Virus record (IMG/VR): IMGVR_UViG_3300043787_000086
Coordinates: 1 to 46,406 of that record
Reading direction: 5' to 3' (one strand)
DNA: 46,406 bases
DNA from: a virus
Position numbers and translations under genes: made by a program. Shown here in pieces: positions 1 through 8,182 of this stretch. Each line of letters starts with the position of its first letter. Position 1 is the stretch's first letter. The notes under the pieces were generated by a model. The model worked only from the letters and a program-made list of their open reading frames with translations, was not told where the DNA came from and made no database searches.

Positions 1-251
1 TATTTCGTCGACGCGCCTGCCTTCGGCCATCTGTCGGTCCTCGATGCGATCGATCCGGCCGCTTTGCTGGGCGAGCGTAACGAGCACGCTGCTTAATGCT
101 TCGATGCCTTTTTTTAATTCCTGAATTTCCTTGGATTGCTGGGCGCCGATCATTTCAAATCTGGTAGCCATGTTGGCCATGCGCCAGACAATTGCGCCTC
201 CCCCCGCTATAACGCTGATAATTTCCAGCGCTCGCAAGATGTTTTCCAAAT
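1..251. repeat. Terminal redundancy, left copy
   Basis: Bases 1-251 repeat 46156-46406. Six differences are visible, at 7, 34, 61, 97, 100 and 124, all transitions. Bases 125-251 (127 bp) are identical. The repeat lies inside one gene on the minus strand, and all six differences are silent in that reading frame. This marks a circular assembly whose ends overlap. The exact 127-bp part equals a common de Bruijn k-mer size, so it is probably an assembly overlap rather than a biological terminal repeat. Confidence 0.9.
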
Positions 252-273
252 CCGCGCTGTTCATCCAATCCAT
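1..273 (-). CDS. Small coiled-coil membrane protein, 5' part (continues across the circular join)
   Basis: The start codon is at 273, preceded by an AGGA ribosome site. The frame runs to base 1 and, if the molecule is closed, continues at 46155 to a stop at 46099, giving about 109 residues. There is one hydrophobic segment near residues 15-30, then a heptad-like helical part with KKGIEALSSVLVTLAQQ and a charged tail. It follows the outer-membrane protein gene and a hairpin, and precedes a second coiled-coil membrane protein (45584-46096). I do not recognise a named family. Its place at the end of the late operon would suit an envelope or lysis accessory role, which is inference only. Confidence 0.75.
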   Translation of the reverse strand, partial: MDWMNSADLENILRALEIISVIAGGGAIVWRMANMATRFEMIGAQQSKEIQELKKGIEALSSVLVTLAQQSGRIDRIEDRQMAEGRRVDEI

Positions 274-330
274 CGTTATCCTAACAAACCCGCCAATACT
301 TTCGCATTCATCCACAAGTCCCAAGACTAA

Positions 331-361
331 GGTATGGCCGGCATTGTCGCGCGGCCATACC
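331..361 (-). terminator. Hairpin after the outer-membrane protein gene
   Basis: GGTATGGCCG (331-340) pairs perfectly with CGGCCATACC (352-361) around an 11-base loop. On the minus strand it lies 29 bases beyond the stop of the outer-membrane protein gene at 390. No strong T-run follows, so it may be a weak or Rho-assisted terminator, or an RNA-stabilising hairpin. Confidence 0.5.
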
Positions 362-389
362 GTACTGACTGACGCTACTCCCTCGGCGC

Positions 390-1139
390 TTACCAGAGAA
401 CGCTAAATCCAGCGAGCACCTGATTGGTCAAACCGCCACTGGCCACTTTGGTTGGGATAGGGCCGACGGTGATTGACTGCTGCGAAACAACGTCTTTGAT
501 GTAGGTTCGCAGTGCGACGCCGTTCGACAACTGCTCCATCTGAACAATACCGAACATCGGTGCTGCCCGGAATTCCTTGTTGCTCGACAGACCTTGGAAG
601 TTGAGAGAAACGTCGTTCCAGTGCACGCCTCCCATGAGACCAACCTGGATATTCGATGCAGTCACGCCCGCCGGCAGAACATTGAACGGCGGCGGTGTGC
701 CCAGGTTGGGAGCGTTGGGAAGCCACTGCGTCAGGTTGGCGGCCGGTGTATAGGCAACGACCCTGAATTCGCCTTCGAGTGGGCCGCCAATGCTAAAGCC
801 CTGTTGCGAGCCGTTGAAGTTTGTGCCGCCGACGTCGGCTTCGACAGAGTAAGCAAAGGGGCTGTTTTTTGCGCCCCAAGCGTAGCCTACGGTCGCGCCG
901 AACGCGGCGTTCAGTTCAACGAGGCCATTGGGATTGACGGCACCACCGGGCACCGCTGCGGCACCATTGACGGGACCACCGCCGCCTTCGGTATAGAGAC
1001 CGAAGATGACGCCCGAACTTCCGTAAGGATAGCCGGTGAAAAGCGGGCTTGGCGGATTCGCCTTGGCCGCCATATCCGCCGCCATCGCCGGCATTGCCAG
1101 CGCGGTCAGCGCTATGGTGAGCAGAAGTAATTTGCGCAT
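390..1139 (-). CDS. Outer-membrane beta-barrel-like protein with signal peptide
   Basis: 249 residues. The start at 1139 has an AGGAGA ribosome site, and the longer upstream reading adds a non-protein-like leader. The N-terminus MRKLLLLTIALTALAMPAMA is a classic Sec signal with cleavage after AMA, followed by AADMAAK, a mature start typical of Rhizobiales Omp25/Omp31-type porins. The rest is rich in G, N and aromatic residues in alternating patterns, and ends in the aromatic sequence FSVLW, as expected for a barrel inserted by the BAM machinery. It sits just after the lysis genes at the end of the late module. It may have been captured from a host, acting for example to alter the surface or block superinfection. 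It could instead be a surface adhesin, but the barrel call fits best. Confidence 0.65.
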   Translation of the reverse strand: MRKLLLLTIALTALAMPAMAADMAAKANPPSPLFTGYPYGSSGVIFGLYTEGGGGPVNGAAAVPGGAVNPNGLVELNAAFGATVGYAWGAKNSPFAYSVEADVGGTNFNGSQQGFSIGGPLEGEFRVVAYTPAANLTQWLPNAPNLGTPPPFNVLPAGVTASNIQVGLMGGVHWNDVSLNFQGLSSNKEFRAAPMFGIVQMEQLSNGVALRTYIKDVVSQQSITVGPIPTKVASGGLTNQVLAGFSVLW

Positions 1140-1212
1140 GGTATTCTCCTGTGAATTGACGCTACACCATACGCTTAGAGTTGTGGCTTTGGGGCAACAC
1201 TCGCCAACTAAA

Positions 1213-1482
1213 TTAGGCACCCTGTCCAGGCACCCTGGTCGGTTCCACCGCGACCGGAGCTGCGGCGCCGCCCGACAGTGCGTTGATGGTGTCGTCTTTG
1301 GTGTTGCTGCTTTGGGTCGTGCCAAAATAGAAGCCCAGCACATGTCCCAGCGCCGCGCCGGTCATGGCGCCAACCAGCAGATTGAACGTCTGCGTATCGG
1401 TCTTGCCCTGCCACGCCAGCAAGAAAATCAGCCCGACAAATGCGCCGGTCAACATGACGCCGAGAATTGCGCGAACGCTCAT
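1213..1482 (-). CDS. Putative holin (two-transmembrane small protein)
   Basis: 89 residues with two hydrophobic helices (about residues 5-25 and 34-54) and a polar, proline-rich C-terminal tail. The start overlaps the stop of the preceding gene by ATGA (1479-1482). Size, topology and position in a cluster with an endolysin (1871-2452) fit a class II holin, which would form the inner-membrane lesion that releases the endolysin. No sequence motif proves this. The 46-residue protein at 1734-1874 is a second candidate, or an antiholin partner. Confidence 0.55.
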   Translation of the reverse strand: MSVRAILGVMLTGAFVGLIFLLAWQGKTDTQTFNLLVGAMTGAALGHVLGFYFGTTQSSNTKDDTINALSGGAAAPVAVEPTRVPGQGA

Positions 1483-1733
1483 GGTGTCTCTCTCTGTGTG
1501 CAGCCTATTTCAGTCCACTCCATTCCCGGAACCTTATACGGCTTGTGCCGGTCGAGTTCGAGCGGGATAGCATTTATGCAATCGCCGGGATTATCGAACA
1601 CCAAAGGTGGCGACGGAACGGTGTATCTGAGATCGGTCACGCGCATGGGTTGGTCGAACACTACGCGCGTGCAGTCTGTCGGCGCATTTATCATGCAAGC
1701 CACGCCGAAGAAAAACCAGTGTGCCGGAGTCAT
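1479..1733 (-). CDS. Small lysis-cassette protein with hydrophobic N-terminus
   Basis: 84 residues. It starts at 1733, directly after the stop of the 46-residue protein, and its own stop overlaps the holin-like start. A short hydrophobic N-terminus (WFFFGVACM) is followed by a Cys- and Pro-containing soluble part. Exported or membrane-anchored topology is possible. Outer-membrane spanin subunits are often encoded in such a place, but the sequence shows no clear lipobox, so I leave it unnamed. Confidence 0.55.
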   Translation of the reverse strand: MTPAHWFFFGVACMINAPTDCTRVVFDQPMRVTDLRYTVPSPPLVFDNPGDCINAIPLELDRHKPYKVPGMEWTEIGCTQRETP

Positions 1734-1874
1734 TTAGCTGCATCCCATCGTCAAACAATCAACATGAAGTTTTATCACGTAGAGCAGTCCAAGGCCAATG
1801 ACGGCTGGCGCGAGTTCGTAGATCGCAATGGCAACGATGCCGACTGCCGCCACTGTAAACGCGAGTTTTCTCAT
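1734..1874 (-). CDS. 46-residue membrane protein in the lysis cassette
   Basis: The start at 1874 lies in the ATGA that also ends the endolysin gene. The product starts MRKLAFTVAAVGIVAIAIYE and continues with a second hydrophobic stretch and a short Cys-containing tail, giving one long or two short membrane helices. A longer in-frame reading to 2048 would run inside the endolysin gene and has shadow-like composition, so the short form is preferred. Its position between endolysin and holin candidate suggests a holin or antiholin role. Confidence 0.5.
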   Translation of the reverse strand: MRKLAFTVAAVGIVAIAIYELAPAVIGLGLLYVIKLHVDCLTMGCS

Positions 1875-2452
1875 GCCGTCTCTCGCGTGAAGGTCACGGT
1901 TGGATCGAGCTTGGCGATCATCCGCAACAGCGGCGCGCAACCTGGTTGCGGGTCCATGACGGTCGATGACCAGACATGATCGCGAATCCACTTGCCGGGC
2001 TGTTGAATGTTGGTGCCGCCCCAGATGTACGACGACGGATGGCCCCAATTCTCACTGCCGACGCCATTGAACAGCAGCGTGTAGTAGAGCTCCTTTTCCA
2101 GCCGCCAATCGCTGATGCTGCCCCATCCTTCAACGTTAATCGCGTCCACGGCACCGTCGACGAACGCATTCGGGCCGGTGAACGGGCCGCGACCGGCCGG
2201 GACTTCGGTTGTTCTGATCGTCAGCGATTGGCCGTTGCCGAGATAGGTCTTGAAATTTGCATCGCTCTCGCGGCGGTGAATGCAGGCCAGCATTTGCCAC
2301 GGCACGCGCGTTTTGGATTCGAGAACCTGATAGGTGACCTTGTTGTTGATCGCAAACTGCGCCTCGTCCGTGAACTGCTGTACGCGGCCGGCATTGATGG
2401 TCATCGTGTCCCAGTATTTGGCGTAGCGCGGCCAGATGTCGGAGTATCTCAT
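1871..2452 (-). CDS. Endolysin, lysozyme-like muramidase
   Basis: 193 residues, without signal peptide. The motif VPWQMLACIHRRES has the Glu (residue 62) in the place of the catalytic acid of phage muramidases of this group. Downstream, the family-like blocks YYTLLFNGVGSENWG, PSSYIWGGT and a DPQPGC segment near the C-terminus support a complete lysozyme fold. The product would cleave peptidoglycan at the end of infection, after the holin opens the inner membrane. Its start overlaps the stop of the coiled-coil exported protein upstream (2449-2452), and its stop overlaps the next start, so the cassette is probably translationally coupled. Confidence 0.8.
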   Translation of the reverse strand: MRYSDIWPRYAKYWDTMTINAGRVQQFTDEAQFAINNKVTYQVLESKTRVPWQMLACIHRRESDANFKTYLGNGQSLTIRTTEVPAGRGPFTGPNAFVDGAVDAINVEGWGSISDWRLEKELYYTLLFNGVGSENWGHPSSYIWGGTNIQQPGKWIRDHVWSSTVMDPQPGCAPLLRMIAKLDPTVTFTRETA

Positions 2453-2691
2453 GGTTTTGGCTTATCCTTGGGCTTGTCCGCAATCTGCTTTTGCAAATCC
2501 GCAATTGTCTTTTGTGCCTGTCCAAGCTGTGCCTCTGCCGCGGCCGCCTCGTCCAAGGCGCGGTTGCGTTGCGCTTGTAGGGCATTAAGCGCCTGCTGCA
2601 AGAACGCTGGATCGGCGCCTTGCGGTATTGGTTGCTGGGCAAGCGCCGAAGCGGCGAGCAGTGTGAGCATCATTGCGATTACGAATTGCAT
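2449..2691 (-). CDS. Small exported coiled-coil protein (spanin-like?)
   Basis: 80 residues: a hydrophobic N-terminus ending ASALAQQP (signal-peptidase I-like site), then an Ala/Gln/Glu-rich coiled coil and a lysine/proline tail. It overlaps the fibre gene before it and the endolysin after it. The layout is the same as in the protein at 15465-15671 (signal, AQQP, coiled coil, Lys-rich end), so the two look like paralogues. If the N-terminus is not cleaved, this could be an inner-membrane spanin subunit. If cleaved, it is a periplasmic coiled coil. Confidence 0.65.
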   Translation of the reverse strand: MQFVIAMMLTLLAASALAQQPIPQGADPAFLQQALNALQAQRNRALDEAAAAEAQLGQAQKTIADLQKQIADKPKDKPKP

Positions 2692-4577
2692 GATCCGCCT
2701 GTGAGGATGCCGAGTGTGAACACCAACGTCTTGGCTTGGTTGACGGTACAGGTTTGGGTCAGGCCGGTCGAGGTGTTGGCGATGAAGCCGCCTGTTGCCT
2801 TGACTGTACCCTGGACGGCCAGATTGTTGGCGCTGGGATCGCCGGGAGGTGTCGTGCCGATGACGACGCCGCCGCTGGTGTAAAGGGCCATTGAATGCGT
2901 CAAGCCGGCGTTCGTATCAAATCCCATGTTGCCGTTGAAGGCGGTGATGCGGCCCATTTCAGTTGTGTTGTTATAGTAGAATGCTGCAAGATTGCCGATG
3001 AACTGAACGGCGTAGGCCGTTGACCAGCGATTTGAAGTCCCACCCAGCGCTATAGCATTGTCTACTGTAGGTTCGAAAACGGCGGCCTGCTGAACAGTGA
3101 TTGCACTCCCGTTGACCTGAAACTGAATGTCCTGTCCGGTTGGAGCGTTGAGAGCTAGATTTGTAGAGGCAGGCGCGCTGACACCGGCCACAGTGAAAAC
3201 GCCGCTGCTGGATAGTGTTGCCTGTGTCGTCACGCTGCCGCTGCCGATGAGTGAACTAAATTGCAATAGGCTTGTCGGTGCGGTCGAGCCTTGAATGGGC
3301 GCCACGTTGATGAACCAGTCGGTATTTTGACTAGCCGCTGTGGAGGCCGTTTTCCAACCCTGGCCCGACAAGTGTACGTTCGGGCTACTTTGCTGCGCGC
3401 CGTTGGCCGCCGCAGTCGTGTTTTCCAGCAACAACCCATCGCCGGCATTTGTCGGCTGCGAGCCACCGAGAGCATTATCAATGCCGGTAATCTGGCCAAC
3501 GAAACGCGAGATCGAATTGACGTTGAAGCCGTTACCGTCGCCCCAAATTTCGCTGTCCACTCCCGGCGTGCTATCAAGCCAGCGGATCGTAGCGGCATGG
3601 CCAGAATTGCCACCACCGGGCAGGTCCGCGAAGATCGAACAAGAGCCGCCGCAGCCGACAGTTGGATCGAGCGCCGTGGCGAGGACGTTAATGCCTCTGC
3701 GGAAAGTGTGATAGCCGCCGTAAGCGATGTCGATGGCGGCCGATGGTTTCGCCGCTGCAAGCCCCGCATAGGCGCCGGACGTGATCAGAAGCCCAAGGGT
3801 TTCGCCATTGGCATTGGCGTTCGGTGTGACATCGGCCGTCGTCGCAGCGTTGATGTCGAGTTGTTGGCCGAGTGTTGTGCAGCCATTGCTCCCAGTAGAA
3901 TAGCATCCACTGTGCTGTACGCCAATGCCAAGAATAGCATCAGCTATCGGAGAATGTCCGAACGTATCGTCATTGTAGGCAATGAACAGACCGCCTTGCG
4001 AACCGGCCGATGCACTTCCTGCATAATTGAAAAAATCTGAGGTTCGCGCGTAGCCGGTGATGCCTGTTGTGCCGAGTGCTGTGCCGGACGCGAGTTGCGA
4101 TGTTCCGACGATGGCCCGATTGAATAGCGTATCGAGCCACGATGGCGTTGAGGGAAGGCCCGCGAGCAGATAGTCAGCTGACGCCAGTGACGCCTCGCCG
4201 ACCTTCACGCGGTTCATATTAAAGATGACGCCATTCGATGGCAGCGCTGAACCGCCGGTACATGGATACGTCGTGGCATTGACGCAGGGATTGAAGAACG
4301 CCGTATAGGCTTTGTTGGCGTCGAGTGCACTTGGCAGCAGCGTCGTTTGATTGTTAAAGCCCGTCGCAAACAGATTGTTGGTCAGTGTTGCAAACGGTAT
4401 CGCCTGCCCCGGCCCTGGCGGCTGACCTACAATGCCAAGCCGACCATAGACGGTCTGCGACGGCAGATTTGGTGGGGCCGATTGCCCACAACAAACTGCC
4501 GCGCTCAGCAGCAAACCAAGCGCGGCAGCGGGGGCTGACAGCAAGTGTTTCCACATGCGGGTGGAGAATAGCATCAT
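2679..4577 (-). CDS. Large tail fibre/spike-like protein with signal peptide
   Basis: 632 residues. The start at 4577 follows AGGAG, and a nearby ATG at 4556 would also keep the hydrophobic N-terminus. The N-terminal 30 residues contain a hydrophobic LGLLLSAAV core and look like a Sec signal. The remainder is a low-charge, Gly/Ser/Thr/Asn-rich beta-structured protein with the fibre-type motifs LGGTSNRWSTAYA and VKATGGFIANTS, and a Cys-containing C-terminus (GGSCNS). Tail-fibre tips of Rhizobiales prophages often end in a similar way. It is the last structural gene before lysis. An exported fibre is odd for a virion part and is treated as a finding. Confidence 0.7.
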   Translation of the reverse strand: MMLFSTRMWKHLLSAPAAALGLLLSAAVCCGQSAPPNLPSQTVYGRLGIVGQPPGPGQAIPFATLTNNLFATGFNNQTTLLPSALDANKAYTAFFNPCVNATTYPCTGGSALPSNGVIFNMNRVKVGEASLASADYLLAGLPSTPSWLDTLFNRAIVGTSQLASGTALGTTGITGYARTSDFFNYAGSASAGSQGGLFIAYNDDTFGHSPIADAILGIGVQHSGCYSTGSNGCTTLGQQLDINAATTADVTPNANANGETLGLLITSGAYAGLAAAKPSAAIDIAYGGYHTFRRGINVLATALDPTVGCGGSCSIFADLPGGGNSGHAATIRWLDSTPGVDSEIWGDGNGFNVNSISRFVGQITGIDNALGGSQPTNAGDGLLLENTTAAANGAQQSSPNVHLSGQGWKTASTAASQNTDWFINVAPIQGSTAPTSLLQFSSLIGSGSVTTQATLSSSGVFTVAGVSAPASTNLALNAPTGQDIQFQVNGSAITVQQAAVFEPTVDNAIALGGTSNRWSTAYAVQFIGNLAAFYYNNTTEMGRITAFNGNMGFDTNAGLTHSMALYTSGGVVIGTTPPGDPSANNLAVQGTVKATGGFIANTSTGLTQTCTVNQAKTLVFTLGILTGGSCNS

Positions 4578-7500
4578 GGGGTGGCTCCTGTCGATACCGT
4601 GCCGGTGATCTGCCGCGTCCGGTTGTCGATGCCCTGCCGGATCAGGTGCGCGGCATCCATTTGCAATGCCGCTCTGGCTTTCGCGCGAGCATATTCGATA
4701 ATACCTTTGGCCCGCGCGGCTTTCTGCGCATCCGGGGCATTCTGGTACAGCGACGTTTGCATGTCTTTTGCCAACATCTGTTTCACAAGTGGCCCGGCAG
4801 TAGCTTCATATCGGTCGTATTGGTCGTCGTTGAGCTTGACGTGACCGATGGTGCGCTGCGGGGCCTCTGGATAGTATTTGAGACGGTCAAGCTCGGCTTT
4901 GACTGCATCCGTATTGACCGGCGCCGACCGAAACGGTGCAGCATGGTAGCCGGGATTTGGCACGGGCTCGCCATAAAGCGGATCACGTTTCGGCATCAAT
5001 TCCTCGCGGGCATACGGCGTCCTCATCATGATGCCGCGCAGAACCGTGTCGGCTTCGCGCATGAACGGATCGTGCTCGCTGGCGAGCTGGGCGCCCATGG
5101 TGAACGGGTCGAGATAGGAAGCCGCCTGGTAGGCAGCTTCCTTGGCTGCTTCCTTCGGGTTCTCGATGGCATTGACCAGATTGCGCACGGTCTGGAACCC
5201 AACGTCATCAGTGACCACCTTGGCCGTTCCAAGCCCCATCAAGAATGCCGCCTTCATCAGCGATTCATCCTGATCGCCCTCGTACTGCTTGATGATCGCG
5301 GCGTAGTTGGCGGCCAGCCGCGGCACGGCCCCCATGACCGGACCAAGCCGTTCCAGGTTCTGCCATTGACCGTTAACCAGAACGGAATTGGGCTGAATGC
5401 CCATGATCTTCCAGCGGTTACGTTCCTTCTCATCGGTCGGATAATCGCCGGTGCTCTGGCCGCTAAGCGCTAGGTTGATAAAATATGTCCCGACTGCAGT
5501 GCCGATCGAAGCCTTGACCAACGCGAGGTTCTGCGCCTCGACACCGAGTTCGCCGCGCAATGCGGAACCAATCCTCGATGCCTCGACCGGCAATGTCGCG
5601 GCTGCCATCCATGAATACCGCACACCGGCACGGGCAATGTTCATCGGAATATGGGTGAACATGAACACCCATTTCAGCGGCGTATTGCGTGCGAGTTCGG
5701 AGAACACTCGGGTTTGCTCACCGAGCTTTTCCATGAAGGTGCCTTCATAGGAACTGTCGATCACTCTCGTTAATGCCTCGTCCGATAGATTTGCCGTGTG
5801 GTATTGATAGCGCGACCAGAACTGTGTGTTACCTTCCTTGTCGATCATTGAAGGCGATAAACCTTCACGTGCCGCCGCCTTGTATGCTTCCGTGGCTGTG
5901 GCTGCGCTCTCGCCCATGAACTTGAAAAAGGTGTGCTGGAAATTGGCTGAGCGGCCGAACACGCCAATCACCCGTTCCGCTTTTGCCAATTGCTCGTCGT
6001 TAAACACTTTCTTCCATAGGCCCCACTCGGGACCTGACGTGCTGGTGTACGGAACCTGCGCGCCTTCCGCTTCCGGGTTTTCCAGTTGCCGCTTTGCCAG
6101 CTCCCATTCGCTCAATAGCGGCACGCGCTGGCCGCTCTTGAATGCCAGCACGGCCTTTTGAAATGCGTGCGGCACCGAACGAACAATGGCATTGTAGGCT
6201 TCGAGCGGCGCGCCAAAGTCTGCCGGTGCACCACGCACTTTGTTGAGCAGTTGCTGGCCAAGTGGCGCAATGACGTGATCCAGCATTATCTCAACGCCGT
6301 TGACTGCCGAGTATCCGGCGTGAGTGATCGGACCTGAGATGAGCAAGTTCTGGACCGTCCAGTAATACCAAGGCATCGGCTTGAACGGGCTGAGAACAAG
6401 AATGCGCGGGCGAGCCGCAGCGGGCGCTTCGGCAATCAGCTTGGCACGCTCGCGCAGGTCGTCGATACCCTTGAGTTTTTCAACGCCTGCGGCATCGCGC
6501 ATGGACTTCTGAAAGTCGCGCAAGGTATTGCCAGCCCGGCCCCACTCGGCGCGTAATGCTGCATAACCTTTCACGGCCACGGTCGAATCCAGCATCAACT
6601 GCCGCTGCAGTTCCAACTGCATGAGCGCGACGCCTTCGGCAGAGTCGTCGATGCCACGCTTGGCACGCAGTTCATCCGCAGCAGTGGCAATCTTGTCGTT
6701 GATGGTGCGGAATGCCTCGGTGAAATTACGCAGTTCCACATCGCTCTTGATCTTACTGCTGGTCCCGGCAACATCGATTTTGGTCGAGTCCAATCCAGTG
6801 ACACTGGCAATCTGCTCGATCTGTACCGGCCGCATGTCGCCAATACGCGCGGCGGCAAATTCATCGTTGGCGTCGACGATGCCACCAATGACCTGACGCA
6901 CATCGTCGCGCGTCGCCATATTGTCCAGCGTGCGTTCCCACCGCTTGCGCCACTCGGTCTGTTCCGGTTTGACCTCGCCAGTCACCTTGTCCGGCGGTCG
7001 GCCGGCAGCCATCGCAGCGCGGCCAGCTTCCTTGGGCGGCAATTCGTTGAGCGACGGCGCGGCACGGTCATCGCCGATCACTCCCAGCTCACGCGCCTGC
7101 TGCAGCATCGGTTGGGCGGATTTGGGCCGCAGTTCCGGCGCGTTGCGGATGATGTCGTAGCCGCGTGCGGTTTCTTCCGGTGTGGGCTTGGTTTCTGTTA
7201 CCGGCTCGCGGTCGATGTTCGGCACATGATCGTGCGGGTACGGCTTCTGATAAAGACTTGCCGGCACATCCCCGCCGGTGTTCTCACCCTGGATTTTCGG
7301 CAGCCACGACATCTGCTCCTTCTCGGCCGCCACCTGATCGATGCCGTGCGCGCGATACCATGCCTGTTCGGCAGGTTCGGCGAAGTTGAAATGCGCGACC
7401 TTGTACGCTGTCTCGTCGTCCATCCCGGCCTTGATCAGAATGTCCATGGTGTGCTGTTCGACATTCTCATGCACCACCCACGGATCGGCCGGATCAAACG

Positions 7501-8182
7501 TAATGCCACCGATGGTTTGTTCCTTCGGCACATGCCTGTCGACGAACACGGTTGGATTATTGATCGGATCGGACGCGCCGGCCATGTACGGCACGTCATG
7601 CGAACGGTCGACCACGGGATTGTCGATCACGGCCTTGGTCACCGGCGAGTTGAGCACCAGGTCGACCTCGGGAATGCCGGTCTTGGCCGCCACCGAACGC
7701 GGGATGCCGGCGAATGGCGAGCCCTCGATCGGCCGGATCGGCGCCGGCACTGTCTCTGGCGTTGGCGGCTCAAGCCGCACGCCGTCGGGGTCGCCCACGC
7801 GGGCATAGCTGTCCAGCCGTTGTGCAGCCGGGGCGATGATGCCGTCGTCGAATTGTTTGGCAATTGGAGCGATGGCCTCGACAGGACCACGCGGGATGGT
7901 CTTGCTGCCGACCGTACCTAATGCAGTGTTGAGGCCGAAGCTGATTTCTTCTGCTGATGTCAGTCCTTCTTTGACTGCTTTACCCGGTGTTTCAAACCAG
8001 TCCAACGTGCCCTTGAGCAGGTCGGCTGGGAATTTGGTGACGCCCTGCAATAGCTGGCCACGGCCCTCGCTGGTGCCGAGCATACCAACGCCCTTGGCCA
8101 GAAGGCCCTCCTGCGGCTCGGGCGAGCCCCATGGCGGGGTTTCCGATTGCTGCGGGGCATCCCATGGTGCGGTCTCGGCCAT
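4574..8182 (-). CDS. Giant internal/ejection virion protein (polyvalent-like)
   Basis: 1202 residues, in the place of the largest internal core protein of T7-like podoviruses (ejected with DNA to form the envelope conduit). The N-terminal 60 residues are Pro/Trp/Gly-rich. Residues about 200-280 resemble domains of phage polyvalent proteins: ASDPINNPTVFVDRHVP, then VHENVE (237-242) and an AHFNFAEPAEQ helix. That block could be a degenerate metallopeptidase or an interaction domain. The rest is long helical segments with some hydrophobic stretches toward the C-terminus. It overlaps the neighbouring gene at both ends. The role follows from size and position. Enzymatic activity is not established. 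Confidence 0.7.
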   Translation of the reverse strand: MAETAPWDAPQQSETPPWGSPEPQEGLLAKGVGMLGTSEGRGQLLQGVTKFPADLLKGTLDWFETPGKAVKEGLTSAEEISFGLNTALGTVGSKTIPRGPVEAIAPIAKQFDDGIIAPAAQRLDSYARVGDPDGVRLEPPTPETVPAPIRPIEGSPFAGIPRSVAAKTGIPEVDLVLNSPVTKAVIDNPVVDRSHDVPYMAGASDPINNPTVFVDRHVPKEQTIGGITFDPADPWVVHENVEQHTMDILIKAGMDDETAYKVAHFNFAEPAEQAWYRAHGIDQVAAEKEQMSWLPKIQGENTGGDVPASLYQKPYPHDHVPNIDREPVTETKPTPEETARGYDIIRNAPELRPKSAQPMLQQARELGVIGDDRAAPSLNELPPKEAGRAAMAAGRPPDKVTGEVKPEQTEWRKRWERTLDNMATRDDVRQVIGGIVDANDEFAAARIGDMRPVQIEQIASVTGLDSTKIDVAGTSSKIKSDVELRNFTEAFRTINDKIATAADELRAKRGIDDSAEGVALMQLELQRQLMLDSTVAVKGYAALRAEWGRAGNTLRDFQKSMRDAAGVEKLKGIDDLRERAKLIAEAPAAARPRILVLSPFKPMPWYYWTVQNLLISGPITHAGYSAVNGVEIMLDHVIAPLGQQLLNKVRGAPADFGAPLEAYNAIVRSVPHAFQKAVLAFKSGQRVPLLSEWELAKRQLENPEAEGAQVPYTSTSGPEWGLWKKVFNDEQLAKAERVIGVFGRSANFQHTFFKFMGESAATATEAYKAAAREGLSPSMIDKEGNTQFWSRYQYHTANLSDEALTRVIDSSYEGTFMEKLGEQTRVFSELARNTPLKWVFMFTHIPMNIARAGVRYSWMAAATLPVEASRIGSALRGELGVEAQNLALVKASIGTAVGTYFINLALSGQSTGDYPTDEKERNRWKIMGIQPNSVLVNGQWQNLERLGPVMGAVPRLAANYAAIIKQYEGDQDESLMKAAFLMGLGTAKVVTDDVGFQTVRNLVNAIENPKEAAKEAAYQAASYLDPFTMGAQLASEHDPFMREADTVLRGIMMRTPYAREELMPKRDPLYGEPVPNPGYHAAPFRSAPVNTDAVKAELDRLKYYPEAPQRTIGHVKLNDDQYDRYEATAGPLVKQMLAKDMQTSLYQNAPDAQKAARAKGIIEYARAKARAALQMDAAHLIRQGIDNRTRQITGTVSTGATP

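Noticed and set aside
1-251. Biological direct terminal repeat as in T7
   Set aside because: The copies differ at six positions, which a replicated terminal repeat should not, and the exact part is 127 bases, a usual assembler k-mer.
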